64,000 nt of DNA from Synchiropus splendidus (Eukaryota; Chordata; Actinopteri; Syngnathiformes; Callionymidae). The stretch lies in assembly GCF_027744825.2 (NCBI RefSeq), contig NC_071342.1, positions 23,342,001-23,406,000 on the forward strand. Reading direction: 5' to 3'. A program made the translations under genes and the position numbers. Positions 23,871 to 36,098 of the stretch are shown piece by piece (within the stretch, counting starts at the first letter, position 1; every line of letters starts with the position of its first letter). Below the pieces are notes generated by a model. The model saw nothing but the letters and a program-made list of their open reading frames with translations. It did not search any database and was not told the origin of the DNA.

Positions 23871-24489
23871 TCAGTAAAAAGATACCAGACTGTTTCAATC
23901 CACGAACATGATTTAAGAACTCTCATTTCATGTTGAGGGTTCTTCCCAGGTCAGAGGTTGGAGGTCAGTCACCATAAGTACAGGATGAGTGTGTTTCTGC
24001 AGCTTCCTGCAGCTGCTCGGAAGTCCTCCAGTGCCGCTGTCACATGTCCCCTTATTTATGTGGAGGGAGGCTGAGTTGACTCTGACTCTGAGTCATCGCC
24101 AGCTGAACAAGACTCCAGATGACAGTTTCCATGCTCAGGTCATGGTGCTCCGAACAAACGTGTGTGAGCCTGTGTGTGTGTTGTCTGGTCTGTTCAGGGA
24201 TTTTCAGGCATTTCTGCTGTGCTGCTGTTGCCTGTGCAACTCCAGCCACCACTGAGTGCACATGATGGAGAGCGTCTCTGTGCTTTGACTGAATATGCTT
24301 TCGCCTCTGTGTTTGTAGCTCTCATTTTCCAAAGGTCAAAGGTCGACTCTAATTGGCTTAATGGACTGTCTGGACCAAAACAAGCAGATATCAGGTCAGA
24401 GAGGATCAGGGGGAGGGAGCCCCGCGAGGAGCACGGAGTAGCGCAACACAGGAGCGTTAGACAAAACAGTACAAGCCACAAGCTGCACA

Positions 24490-24778
24490 CACACACACAC
24501 ACGTTTGCATCTCTATGCTCGCGGGGACTGCCATAATGCTTTCACCCTAAACCTAAGGGTACAAAACAAACACATGGCTAACCTTAACCGGGACTCTGAA
24601 CCAAACTGAAATTCAAAATCAAAATTCAATTATAGTGACCCAGTTATTCTGACTTCTTCATCCTCAAATTGAGACTTGGATTTGTGGGGTCCGGCCAAAT
24701 GGTCCCCCAAAGTCCTCACAGGGAGGTGTTTTGTCAAGAATTAGTCACCAGAAGTAAGGATAAACCAGGTACACACAC
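24490..24778 (+). repeat. Family A CA-bounded repeat, copy 7
   Basis: Nearly full-length: CA tract, 'cgtttgcatctctatgctc', 'aacacatggctaacc', 'gacccagttattctgac', 'gtggggtccggccaaatgg', 'ggaggtgttttgtcaag', then 'agtaaggataaaccagg' and CA. Confidence 0.85.
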
Positions 24779-25045
24779 GTTTGCATCTCCATTCTTCTGA
24801 GGACCTCTCACTGCCATCACCCTTTCCCCAGCCTCTCCTCCTCAACCTAACCATCCAAAACACATGGCTGACCTGAATCAGGACTGGAACCCAAATGTAA
24901 TGACCCAGTTACTTTGTACAAGTTTTTATCCTCATGTCCTCAAATTGAGGTTTGGATTTGTGGGGTCCGGCCGAATGGTCCCCTCAAGTCCTCACAGGGA
25001 GGTGTTTTGTCAAAAGTAAGGATAAACCAGGTACACGCACACAGA
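24775..25045 (+). repeat. Family A CA-bounded repeat, copy 8 (reference copy)
   Basis: Begins with CA and 'gtttgcatctccattctt', then 'gaggacctctcactgcc', 'cctttccccagcctctcc', 'ccaaaacacatggctgacc', 'tcaaattgaggtttgg', 'gtggggtccggccgaatgg', 'gtcctcacagggaggtg' and 'aaaagtaaggataaacc' before the next CA tract. The outer phrases 'ATCCTTGTGAGGACC' (left, best seen in other copies) and 'GGTCCCCACAAG..AGGAT' (right) are imperfect inverted repeats, so the unit resembles a MITE framed by microsatellite. Confidence 0.85.
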
Positions 25046-25285
25046 CATATGTATATATATATCTATCCTTGTGAGGACCTCTCGTTGCCATCACCCTTTC
25101 CCAACATGGCTGACCTGAACTAGGCCCTAGTGACCCAGCTATTTTGACGTCTTCATCCTCAAATTAAAGCTTGGATGTGTGGGGGCTGGCTGAATGGTCC
25201 CCGCAAAGGCAGAAAGTAGTCACAAGGAGGTGTTTTGTCAAGAATTGGTTCCCACAAGCCAAAAAAAGCAGGTAAACACACACAC
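25040..25285 (+). repeat. Family A CA-bounded repeat, copy 9
   Basis: Third copy in the head-to-tail series. It begins 'tatctatccttgtgagg', keeps 'ttgccatcaccctttcc', lacks part of the middle, and ends 'ggttcccacaagcc' with a CA tract. Confidence 0.8.
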
Positions 25286-28200
25286 ACGGGAGGGCACATA
25301 TGATACGTATATTTATTTGGCGTAACGATAAAGCCGATACGAAGGAGATGACCTGGAATGGGCCTGCAATGTTTTCAGCAGCGCTAATGTTGTGGTTAAT
25401 TTTGCACCAAACAACGTCAGGGGATTACACAACCGCCGTTATTACCTGTCTGCCTGATGGGTCAGAGGTCACGCCGGCTGCATGAGGGAGGAGTGGGAGG
25501 GTTTGGAGTCGGGGGGAGGGAATTCCCACCAGAGCTGAAATAGATTCCCCTTCTGATATCAAAGCAAATGAGAGAAAGGGCTCTGCAGACTGGGCAGCGT
25601 CCAAGAGCAGGTTTGTCACCTGAGATCGTCTCAAACGTCACAGCAACACAGACCGAAACGTTGAGAAAAGGTTGTCGGACTTTCTTGGCAGCCGCAGCAA
25701 GACGCTCTGACTGGGGCTGGAGAGGAAGCCGTGCGTCTGGCATCCTTCCTCCTGAGCTGTGGAGAAAAGTGGGAATAAAAATGTTGAATTTAGATTTATG
25801 AGCTTGTCAGTGAGGGGGCAGGATGGACGGACCCTCAACAGACTAATAACTCCAGAGTGAAATAATCCAGCTGCTGAGCAGCGAGGAGGATTGCTGTTAA
25901 TCTGACTGTGTGAAGAAATGAGAGCAGAACGTGGATCCTCAACACGTCATTAAGGCCAGAACACAAACCCCTGGGGCGACACAGGCACCAGCCAGTCTCT
26001 TTCTCAAGTGTGTGTGTGTGTGTTACACTAATGTTAGGGTTGGCTGAGCTGTCGTTAAAAAACCCTCAGCGGTAATGGAAACACAAATGTGTGCCGTCGT
26101 CTCCACCGGTTCAGAGTCTAAGTTCTTGGTTTATGATGCTTATGAAAGGAGCGGCTGAGGAGGGTCAGGTTCCTGACCTCAGCAGCGGCGCCCAGTTTCA
26201 TCAGATCTCTGAAGGAGCGTCCAGGAGCAGCGGTGAACATTTGGAGCGACACGTTGGTGGGAGCTGGTGTCACCTCACCCCCACAGCAGGGAGCCATCAG
26301 GAGAACCAAGTGCCACAGCACAGACTTGACTAGCAAAGATCTCACCTCAGTTCAACAGGTTCATATTGACGGCACCATCCATCACACAAGGAAAGTGGCC
26401 GTCTGCAGTGCCTGAGAACCTGCTGTCAGGTTCGTCTGAGAAGCTTCAGATTTATGGACAATGAAGACATGGAGAGATGTGACTCAAGATCATGCAACAG
26501 ATTGTGCTGCGTCAGCATTTACTTTCCCAGTAGTTAAGGAGCTCAGTCACCTGCTGAACACTGCCTCAAGGTGACAAATAAACAGGCTCCACATGAGTCT
26601 GACTCAGGAACATTCCTGATCTCAAAGTTGTTGAAAAACAGTGATGATGATGATGATGTGTAGGATCCTCCCATGTGTCCAGCAGAGGTCTCCCAGCTGC
26701 CAGGACAGACGGGGACACTCAGTGTGACAAAGCAGGAAGCACACACTTGACCCGCCTCCTCAGAAATGGACAACGGGTCCAGGTCTGCAGGAGGACTCGG
26801 GGCGCTGTGACAGACTCCAACACTCCGTCTGACTGAAGCCATCTGTGGCCTCTCACTGCTGGGAGTGAGAAAGGTGCAGCCTCACGGTCACGTGTTGATC
26901 ATGTTTGATCTGCTATTGATCCTGTATTTGATCAACTCTATGGTGTGTGTCTGTTGGAGGGTGTGAGAGGAGGAGCTCTGCGAGCGGCCTGGTCCCTGAG
27001 GACGCCTTGTTGTGTCTAGGGCTCCAGACTTCGATTACAACAGTGAGCAAAGACGTAGCTGTGATCTCCACCAACATGCTCCACATTATACACAGATCCG
27101 GACGGAGCCTTCTGTCTGTGCGCTTGCTTCATTTCATCTGTTTCTCTGCACATTTCCACATAGCTTACGGATATAGACCAAACTGAGCAGTGCCACTAGA
27201 AACCATAGGGGGCAGTGTTGCTGTTACCACCTGATACATTGCTCTGATGAGAAGTGATGAAGACATAACAACAGTGGAAACTCTACGTCCTCCAGTGGTG
27301 ATATATTTCCTCTCTAGTGCAAGAGCTACAAGATCAATACACAAAGTCGCCATGTTGGTTTTGGCGTTTGTTCTTGTCGTAAACATTTGACTGTGGGCTG
27401 CTCCCCCTGGTGGATGTATTGGTGAACAGCAAACCAAAGAACACATGTAAGTATGAGATCAGTGACGGTAACGTTTGAAACAGATGGGTACAATTGCATA
27501 AGTACAGGGAACATAAATGGGCCTTTATTCTGCTGGCTCATGATGAAGCTTCACATCCGGTGATCCACAAAGACTCCTCTAAGTGAGAGAGATGACTGGG
27601 CCTGGGCAGGTCTCGGACAGGTCGGTTGGTGGGAGGTCACCGTGAGGAAGTCCTGGTACGAAACACTTCTCTCCTTCACGACTACAGAAGACCACCTGAC
27701 CCCAGGGCGACTCTGACTCTCCCTTCTTCAGTCACGAACCTCTTGAAGACCACGATGAAGGTCCAATAACTGACAATGTTGTATTGTGCCTGCTGCTCAT
27801 GGAACTCACCTGCAACAACAGTAGCTGCAGTTACAGTTGATACATGTTCCTGTGAGATACCAGTGTAGCAGAGTGACTGCTCTGTTGGACTTCAACACCT
27901 TGGATTTCCTCTCAGCTCAGTTGTTTTTAGCCTGAGCAGGAACCTTCTTGTAGCTGAGAGTTCCCACAGCCACTTCACTCTATGCTCTGATTGACTGATT
28001 CCGATCCTCTGTCTTCGAAGTTCACATCCGCAGCAAGAGAATCGTCCCACGTCAAACGTGATGCAGCGTTGTCAGTGTCGGGTGGAATCTTCTGGCCTGA
28101 GATATCAGCCTCCCCAGTGAAGACTGAAGGTTCTTCCTGTCCACCCTCCACCAAGGTCAACATCACTGGTCCTCAGCCTTTTATGGGAAGGTTGTGAGAC

Positions 28201-28343
28201 AACTGCAGCAGGAGGCAGACACACGAGTGCCAGGCATGGTCCAGTTCAGCAGGTCCGGTCAGTCCAGTCAGAGCTGAGGTACTTGGAACCACGACCACCT
28301 TTCCTCTGGACGGAACCGAGGAAATGTTTTTTCATCTCCTTCA

Positions 28344-28346
<3 letters not shown>

Positions 28347-28375
<29 letters not shown>
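28347..28375. repeat. (GT)n microsatellite
   Basis: Pure GT run of about 28 bp. Confidence 0.95.
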
Positions 28376-28698
28376 CAGACCGCACATGCACTTTGACTGA
28401 ATTCAGTCAAACTTTATTCACACAATGTTAACTAGTAGAGAAGGAATAAAACAAAAACAAAGCAGATGAGGTCATGCCCTGGTGCTCAAGCACACTGACT
28501 CTGACAGGTCCAGGACCTTCCAGCAAGTGTTGAGGGAAAGTGCTTCATGCTGAAAGAGCCGGCGCCAACCAGCTCAGGTCAGAGGTCAACAAGTCTGCAG
28601 GTAGGAACGCTGAGGGAACTTTTCCTACCTCGTGATGCAGCTGACGGACCATCCCGGGTCGTCACACTAGCACACACCACCGAGCACGCTCACACACC

Positions 28699-28704
<6 letters not shown>

Positions 28705-28747
<43 letters not shown>
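28705..28747. repeat. (CA)n microsatellite
   Basis: Pure CA run of about 43 bp at the left edge of a worn family A copy. Confidence 0.95.
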
Positions 28748-28749
<2 letters not shown>

Positions 28750-28890
28750 TTCACTTCCTCATTCTGGACTTACCCATCCAAAACAAATGGCCACCCTTAG
28801 CCAAGTTTGAAATAATTTGAAATCCTAATCCTCAAATTGAGGGTCGAAGAAGTGAGTGTCCTCACAAAGACAGAAGTCCGTTGACACACA
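28730..28890 (+). repeat. Family A CA-bounded repeat, copy 10 (truncated)
   Basis: Keeps 'acccatccaaaacaaatgg', 'cctcaaattgagggtcg' and 'tcctcacaaagacag'. Large parts of the element are missing. Confidence 0.55.
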
Positions 28891-28959
28891 CGAATACGTC
28901 GCCGTTGTTGACTCTTCCCCATCAACGCTACAGCGGTGAAGTTGTGTAGTTCAGGAGCC

Positions 28960-29330
28960 ATGAAAATTTAATGTCCAGTCACCGGGGAGCAGGTCAATGA
29001 GGGCAGCTTTAATTCTTCATGTAATGGCGTGACGCTGCAGGAGCGAGTGTTAATAAATAACTCGGGTTATTTACGAGCGCGCTTCCTCTCATTGATCATC
29101 TCGCGACGTCATTACACTTTTAATGAGCCTGACCCAACACACACCAGCGCGTCGCAGCTGAAATATTCAGGAAAAGCGGCGACGCACGCATGAATTATTA
29201 ACGCGGAAACGCTCACATTCGTCAGTGCTCTGATTCATTACAAGATCGTCTCACGTTCTGCGAGATTCTGACCAACATTCCTCCGCATCCGGACCAACTC
29301 ACTGCTGTGCCTGTGCGCGCGAGTGTGCGT
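28960..29330. promoter_or_regulatory. Candidate tlx1 upstream regulatory block
   Basis: Repeat-free sequence 360-730 bp upstream of the tlx1 start, dense in TAAT/ATTA words, with alternating AT-rich homeodomain-site-like and CpG-containing stretches ('gttaataaataactcggg', 'cattacacttttaatgagc', 'gcatgaattattaacgcgg'). It looks like promoter-proximal or conserved regulatory DNA, but conservation was not tested. Confidence 0.35.
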
Positions 29331-29693
29331 TACATAGACCAGCTGTGACAGGCGTCCGTGACGTCACCGTCGGCACCACAACTGGGTCTCGCGATGTCTG
29401 TTTGGTATTGTGATTGATGTGCTCCGGGTGTGTGTGTGTGTTTGGAGGGGTGGGATGGTGGTGGTGGTGGGTCGGGGGGGGACTCCACAAACACTCTCAC
29501 ACACACTTGTTCTCAGTAGATAACTCGGAGCTGGAGGACCCAGACTGGAGACCCACCCGGGCGCGCTCCTCGGGGCCTGCAGAGATAGACTCGGAGGACC
29601 CGGGCGGTGAGACACCTCTGGAACCCGAGGCAGGGGCCTCCAGGCGGGAGAGCCAGAACCGAGCCACCTGTCGGGGTCGGGGGTCCGCTGGCC

Positions 29694-32562
29694 ATGGACC
29701 ACCTCGGGCTGTTGGGAGCGCACCTGCAGCAGCACACGCACGTGGAGCCCATCAGCTTCGGCATCGACCAGATCCTCAGCACGGTGGAGCAGAGCTGCAT
29801 GCTGGCCCAGAGGATGCCGGAACCGGACTACCACTCGGCCTACAGCGGCGGCGGGTTCGCCTGCGCCAACAGCGGATACAACGGCGGCAGCGGCGGGCCC
29901 TGCGGGGTCCAGGGCCTCGGTGGGACCTATCACATGAACGTGGGCGTGAATATGAACGGGGCCAACGTGAACTCTCCCGGTGTCATCCGAGTCCCTGCCC
30001 ACAGACCCCTGAGCGGTGGGAGTCCAGGTGGACACCCGAGCGGAACCAGTCTGAGCACTCTGACCTTCCCGTGGATGGAGAGTAACAGACGGTATACCAA
30101 AGACCGCTTCACCGGTAACAGGCCTTCCATCTATTACAAGAATCATGAGAACAATAACAATAATAATAATAAGAATTATTATTATTCCAGCAGATCTTGT
30201 TGGCAATTTATTCTGCGCAGTTTTTAGTCTTAAAGGTTCTGGTGCATTTCATGTCTTAATTCTATGTGTTTATTATTTTCAATGTTTGTTTTATTTTGAT
30301 CTTACAGTCTGTACAGCACTTAGTGACGATCTTGTGTTGTTGTTTTTCAAGTGCTTTATAAATGAATATGGTATGGTAAAAGTAAAACCACGTTGATTTT
30401 AGTGTCGTATAAAATAGGTTTCTTCCTGAAGAAGATAAAATAGGCTATAAATCTAATCAACTACAATAACACATTTGGGTAACATTTCTGATTTTTTAAA
30501 ATGTGTATGGATCGTACACATTGTAAACACGGATCCCTTTTTCTTGAGCTCAATCGCAACGACTCGTTGCGGTTACCTGCGTGTTTCCTCTTCTAACACT
30601 GTTTAGCTGCTTGAATTAGAGCACATGATGAAGTGGTAATTTACTGACATTTCAGTTTAACAAAAGCTTGCACAATCAAACTACTTATGATCGTTTGATT
30701 CGATTCGATCTTTGAAATAATAATGATATAATAATGTATTAAAAACAACAAAAACAGGGAAAGAAATTTGCCCTTGCGAGGTTTCATATAATGGTTAATA
30801 CACTCACGGAATAAAATAGATGTAAATATAAACGAATAAAGAAACTTGGAATTTATCACAAGAATAGACAGGAAAATCGTTTATTTAGAGTTTTATTGAG
30901 CAGTGCACCATGCCCAGAAGCGGTGTAAGTATATTGTCCCGGTTATTTCAGGTTTATTTGACTTTCAGAATGTTGATTTTCTCGACCCTTCTGAGCTGTT
31001 GCTTCTTCGTCGTCGTGCTCTCGCTGCTCCGCTCACCTCCTCCCTCTCTCTCTGTCCACTCCTGTCCAGTGTCTCTCTCACCCCTTACTGTGACACGTCG
31101 TGTAGGTCACCCCTACCAGAACCGGACCCCGCCGAAGAAAAAGAAGCCCCGGACCTCGTTCACTCGTCTGCAGATCTGCGAGCTGGAGAAACGTTTCCAC
31201 CGACAGAAGTACCTGGCGTCCGCCGAGCGGGCCGCGCTGGCCAAGGCCCTGAAGATGACCGACGCTCAGGTCAAGACCTGGTTCCAGAACCGACGCACAA
31301 AGTGGAGGTAAGAGCTGCGTCTGTGCTCATCGACAAGTCAACTGTAATCTAAATACAAAGGCTGTAGTCTCGCCCATGATCTCATTTTATAGTAATTTAT
31401 TAAACAAATGTTATTTTTAAAATAATAATAATTTGTGTGATTATTATATTATATTATATTAAATACCTTGCGTTATTATTCAGATTATTCAATAATCCGT
31501 GCTGTTATTGTAAAAGTAAATCGTGGGATTATCAAATAATTTCCGATTCAATACGTTGTGTGATTAGAAACTAATTCGTGTGGCTGTTTTTTTTTCTCTT
31601 TTAATTAAAAGTATTATTTAGTAATTACTTTCTGCTCCTATTTAAATTAATTATTTTGTTGACTAACCACATAATTTATGGAATACCTTGGGTGATTCTA
31701 TATTCAATAACTTGATTAGCTATTAAAAAAATCGAGAGATTGTCAAATATGTTATTATATATTTGTCAATTATTATATACCGTTATTATATATACATATA
31801 TTATATGTGTTACTTGTATCAAATAGTTCATATTTTTATTAGTTTAGTAATTCGTGTGATTATTTCTACACATAAGTTGATTTTTCATTTACGTTTGAAA
31901 TTATTAGAAATGACAAATATATTTTCGGAACTATCAATTAAGTTGACGTGGAGAGAACCGATGATTTTGTTTCCTCCAAATAAAGCTGATCTAGTTTACA
32001 TATATAGCGTTGTATTTGTTCAATTGAATGTGAAGAAATGGACCGAGACTCGAGATTCGTTCATGCACCAGGTTCCTTTTGATTTGAACGGAACGGCTGG
32101 GCTCCAGCACGCGCCGCAGCGGGTGTTGTCATAAATATTCTTCTGTATATTAGATTAGTCGTCGACGCCTGTCCTGGATCATGATATCTCCTAAGAGGAG
32201 GTGTCTTCTTTTCTTGAGTCTTGAGTCCCTGAGTGTGTCCTGTGCTTCATGTCAGCGCTCCTCTCGTGCCCACTTTCGCGTCTCAGCGGAAGCGCGCTGC
32301 AGGAGCCTAGCGTTTCCAGTCAAGTCACTTGTGATGGTTCCGTGGGTGCAGGCGCCAGACGGCGGAGGAGCGCGAGGCGGAGCGGCAGCAGGCGAACCGG
32401 ATCCTCATGCAGCTGCAGCAAGAGGCCTTCCAGAAGTCCATCAACCAGCCGGTGACTCCGGACCCGCTGTGCCTGCAGAACAGCTCCCTGTTCGCCCTGC
32501 AGAACATGCAGCCGTGGACCGAGAACACCGCCAAGATCAGCAGCGTGTCCGCGTGCGAGTAG
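29694..32562 (+). CDS. tlx1: T-cell leukemia homeobox transcription factor TLX1
   Basis: A nuclear homeodomain factor needed in vertebrates for spleen formation and hindbrain and sensory neuron fate. Three exons, 29694-30114, 31106-31307 and 32352-32562, with GT-AG borders and consistent phases (1, then 2), give 277 residues against about 330 in human. Residues about 18-28 ISFGIDQIL form the eh1-like repression motif, and [11 protein letters not shown] is the TLX-specific block. FPWME at about 125 is the PBX-binding motif, and YTKDRFTG ends exon 1. The homeodomain starts near 150 with [20 protein letters not shown] and carries threonine 47 ([13 protein letters not shown]), the TLX hallmark. 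The tail has [26 protein letters not shown] and ends [16 protein letters not shown] and the final ACE point to TLX1, not TLX2 or TLX3. An ATTAAA at 32,723 may be the poly(A) signal. The glycine-rich stretch after the eh1 motif is shorter than in mammals. Confidence 0.95.
30147..30187. repeat. AAT/ATT inverted trinucleotide tract in tlx1 intron 1
   Basis: An AAT-type run followed at once by an ATT-type run (centred on 'aagaattatt'), able to fold back on itself. It begins about 33 bp after the exon 1 donor. Confidence 0.7.
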
Positions 32563-32779
32563 GACCGCAGCCCCAGCAGGACCGGAGCGGGCCCCGGTGC
32601 CACTGGAGGGAAGGGGAAGGATCTGGGCCAGACAAGGTCCTGGATTTGCCTGACTCGGCCTGGACGGAGGAAGCAGAAGCAGAACTTCAGGGCCGCCGTG
32701 CAGAACTCTTGTACATTGACCTATTAAAGAACCAAACACTCACGTGCGACGCGTTGATGTGACAGACTGAGGAACTCGC

Positions 32780-33082
32780 GCGCGTGCACACACACGCACA
32801 CACACAGGTTTGTATCTCTATCCTTGTGAGGACCTCTCATTGCCATGACCCTTTCCCCAGCCTCTCACCCTACACCTAACCATCCAAAACACATGGTTCA
32901 CCTGAACCAGGACACCTGAATCGGAAACTTGATAATTATTACATTGACGTCTTCATCCTCAAATTGAGGCTCGGGCTTGTGAGGTCCAGCCCAATGCCCC
33001 CCACAAAGGCATAAGGAGGTGTTTTGTCAAGAATCGGTCCCCACAAGTTAGGATAAACCAGACACACACACACACACATGCG
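32780..33082 (+). repeat. Family A CA-bounded repeat, copy 11
   Basis: Full-length-looking copy: CA, 'gtttgtatctctatcctt', 'gaggacctctcattgcc', 'cctttccccagcctctcac', 'ccaaaacacatggttcacc', 'tcaaattgaggctcggg', 'ggaggtgttttgtcaag', 'ggtccccacaagttagg', CA. Confidence 0.85.
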
Positions 33083-35274
33083 ACGTCACTCGATGGACTT
33101 GTAGCGCCCACTTGAGTCTGCGTGAGCGGAAAACTCGAGCACTTGTATCAGCACTTGTGAATTCATCACGTCCACCGAGTTTATCTTTTTATACCTGAGG
33201 GTAGCGAGCATCCAAATAAAAGTGACTTTAATGCAGGCAGTGGAGTTTTCGTCTTCAAATCTCAGAGGGTGAACTGTGATAAAGCGCAGACGAATGAGGA
33301 CAGGTGTGTGTGGTGTAACGGGACCAATGATCGGTGACCAGTCACATTTGCCCAGAAGGTGGCGCTCTCGCTACGTAACGCAGCTCAAACCGAGGTGTTG
33401 ATGTGCCTTTGTTTTACCGACCGACACTGCGGCACTGCGTTGGAAACGAACCATCTTCAATCGTCTCCTCGCTTTTTGACAACACAATCGGCGAAAACAC
33501 GAAAGCGTGGGCTTCCACTTCCACCTCGATACGCTTTCAACGGGACGTGCGATTTTATCTTTCGTCCATCTGATATTCGCTGGTCTCTCGTTTTGGACTG
33601 GACTTCTGCCGCTAACAAGTAACCAGCGTTGTCACGTTGGTCTCAGACAGTTCCGCTGAGTTTCATCCACAAATGATGCAGTGTTAATTATATATATATA
33701 ACTATAAATAATACTCATATTTTTACAGAAAGGTCTGACAGGAGCTGAGTCATGAACTATTAACAATAAAATAAAAATTAAATTCTGCACCTCCTCAGTT
33801 ATTGTCCCATAAGGCAGGTTTTTCTTCAGTTATTGGGACCGTTTTTTTGGGGGTTACATTTTTATTTATTTGTTGCTATATTTGAAACACATACAGTTTC
33901 TTATCTTACTTGTTTTCACCTTCTTCTTCAAGTGTATGGGTTTGAAACCCTCATGAGTCATGTTTTTCATCTTAGATGACAGTGAATTCGACCACCTTCT
34001 TAGCCGAGAGGCAGCACACAGACAGAGGTTTGAGCTCGCACTCGAGTGTTTTCCCTCTGACTGGATTCACGTGTGTCTGTGGCAACTGCCTGTCGTCCGG
34101 ACCGGACCAGACACAGACCCAGGCCCGCAGTGGTTCACTTTGTTCACATGTGGTTCTCCAATCACAGCACAAGACCTGACTCTGGTTTGTTGAGTCAGTG
34201 ACGTGGTGTTTGGTGGAGATGCTCCAGTGATGGCCAGTTTCAGAAACACCTGAGAGAGTTCTGGGAAAATGGTGTTTTGGTTTGGCAATGCAGCCCTGAG
34301 GGAAAAGACTAAAGCTGTCACTGGTCGATGGCCTTCTCTCTTCACACTTTTGAATGGTCGACTCTTCAAACGCTTCAGTTAAATGTTGCATTGCCTTTCA
34401 GATTGTTGCTGCTTATGCGTCATATTCATCACAACTCCTTTACCACAGATGACTGCAACTGCAGAGGCGGTTGACTTGCCTTTTTATCTTAATAATCCAC
34501 GCAGATAGATCAAGGCTGCTAAGCTGTTCTGCAGGCGCCATCATCACGCAGGAGCAGCCTCGCACTGACAGACAGCAGCTGACAACACAAGGGCTGGCGC
34601 CTCCTGCGCAGGCTACTACTTGTTGACTGTTTCTCAAAACAGAAAGAAGGACGGGATCATTTGAATACACAGACATGGTTTGCTCGTGTACTGGGAGGTT
34701 AAATGTCAATTCACCTGTAAAGTAGATAAAGGCTGCCCAACTTTTATAAACACTAGCAAAAGGGTTTTTAGCCTATTGAACATATTGAGTAATGAATGTT
34801 TACACTTGTCATGGGCGACTATTAATTAAACAAAATGAATCACATAATTTCCAGATATTAATAGTGATAAATCACACTTTAAATGTATGCACTAATAGAT
34901 ATTACAATGAAGTAGTGCATTGTGCATTTTATTTAAACAGTATTAACAGTGACACATTACATTAAAGACTCCTGGTGCAGGATAAAGTAATTAAGGTAAG
35001 CATAAGGTAATTCCAAACACTGGGCAGCTGTTCTTCCTGAACTTATAAAGGACATTATTAAAACAAGAATCTGAATAATGTACTGTTTATATAATAACAA
35101 CAATAAAGAGTGAATCAGCAAGCCAACATCTTAAATATAGTGCAGTGTAATGCAGCGTGCTAATAAAACATAATTTTATGGGAATAATTATGTGATGTAT
35201 TGAAAATAAATAAATTTTGTGTCTGGAGAAAAGGAGGGGGAAATTAAATACTGACGGGTAAGTACAACAGTACC

Positions 35275-35316
35275 CACGTGATTCCGGCGCTTTCAAATGA
35301 CGTTCTTTGTACGTCA
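35275..35316. promoter_or_regulatory. Candidate sdhaf4 promoter sites: E-box and paired CRE half-sites
   Basis: CACGTG at 35,275-35,280, TGACGT at 35,298-35,303 and ACGTCA at 35,311-35,316, all within 140 bp upstream of the sdhaf4 ATG. These words suit a housekeeping mitochondrial gene promoter. Function is inferred from words alone. Confidence 0.35.
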
Positions 35317-35409
35317 TCAACGTTCGCCGAACAACAACAACACTCTTGTGTAAGTGTCCCAGGTGAGCGGCGGTGTAGGAGTCTGACTCTGAGGTCTTCC
35401 TTCGTCGAC

Positions 35410-36098
35410 ATGTCCGTGCTGCTCCGAGTCTGTGCGACGGCCCGCGCACATCTCTTGTCCCGGGGTGCGGTGCCGGACTCCACCTGCGCCGGTCAGTGTT
35501 TTTCGCTCGAAGGTTCCGGCTACGACCTCAACCGCTTTTGTCGCCGCGGTTCACAAAGACTGACACAACTGGCGTGTTATTTACGATGTGTAACAAGGTC
35601 CATCGATAACTCCTAAATGTAAAGTAGTATGAAGTATTCTATTCAAGTATTCTATTCACTGTAAACATCTGATGTTAAGTCATTCAACGGTTGTGGAGAC
35701 CTGGACATTGAAAGTCTGTGTTGATCAGATGCTACCGACACATCTGTTGCAGGAACATGAGCATTAACACGTTTTGCACCTGCAGTCTGGTCACGTCACG
35801 CCAGTGGAGCAGCGAAGGACAAAGAGCCGCTGAGGAAAGCCAAAACACCTCAGGGACGCTTCGACACACCTGAGGAGAAGAAGAGCGCTGACGTCCTGCA
35901 AAGTATGGATTGATTTACAGGGGGGGTGTTTCAGGGCCTTGCTCTGGTACATGTCATGCATCTTTCTTTCTTTCTTTCATTCGTGCAGAATTCCCAGATG
36001 ATGTGAACCCCGTAACAAAAGAGAAAGGGGGCCCCAGGGGCCCTGAACCCACCCGTTATGGAGACTGGGAGCGGAAGGGTCGCTGCGTGGACTTCTAG
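35410..36098 (+). CDS. sdhaf4: Succinate dehydrogenase assembly factor 4
   Basis: A small mitochondrial matrix chaperone that binds flavinylated SDHA and promotes its joining to SDHB during assembly of complex II. Three exons, 35410-35491, 35786-35902 and 35989-36098, all with GT-AG borders and matching phase 1 joins, give 102 residues (human about 108). The N-terminus [19 protein letters not shown] is basic and amphipathic, as expected of a mitochondrial presequence. The middle reads [18 protein letters not shown]. The C-terminal block [20 protein letters not shown] followed by [12 protein letters not shown] is the family signature and nearly invariant. An ATTAAA at 36,240 is a likely poly(A) signal. 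Confidence 0.96.

Larger units (their letters stand above)
23871..29693. other. lbx1-tlx1 intergenic DNA
   Basis: No exon chain was found. It contains three consecutive family A copies (24,490-25,285), a degenerate copy (28,730-28,890), GT and CA tracts at 28,347-28,375 and 28,705-28,747, and an AT-rich block just before tlx1. Open frames here lack family motifs or are translated microsatellites. Confidence 0.45.
32563..35409. other. tlx1-sdhaf4 intergenic DNA
   Basis: It contains the tlx1 3' UTR and one family A copy. The rest is AT-rich unique DNA with a short (TA)n run near 33,690. Open frames around 33,960-34,390 overlap on both strands without motifs and are not called. Confidence 0.45.

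Noticed and set aside
29364..30206. 280-codon open frame on the minus strand
   Set aside because: It is antisense to tlx1 exon 1 and to flanking GC-rich DNA. The composition is Ala/Gly/Pro/His-rich and there is no family motif; the plus strand clearly encodes TLX1.
30115..30227. Read-through of tlx1 exon 1 into an Asn-rich tail
   Set aside because: A donor GTAACA at 30,115 and the matching exon 2 starting [11 protein letters not shown] show that the Asn/Lys/Tyr codons are intronic AAT/ATT repeat.
33960..34391. Overlapping 60-140-codon frames between tlx1 and sdhaf4
   Set aside because: Several frames on both strands overlap with no motif, exon structure or codon bias visible.
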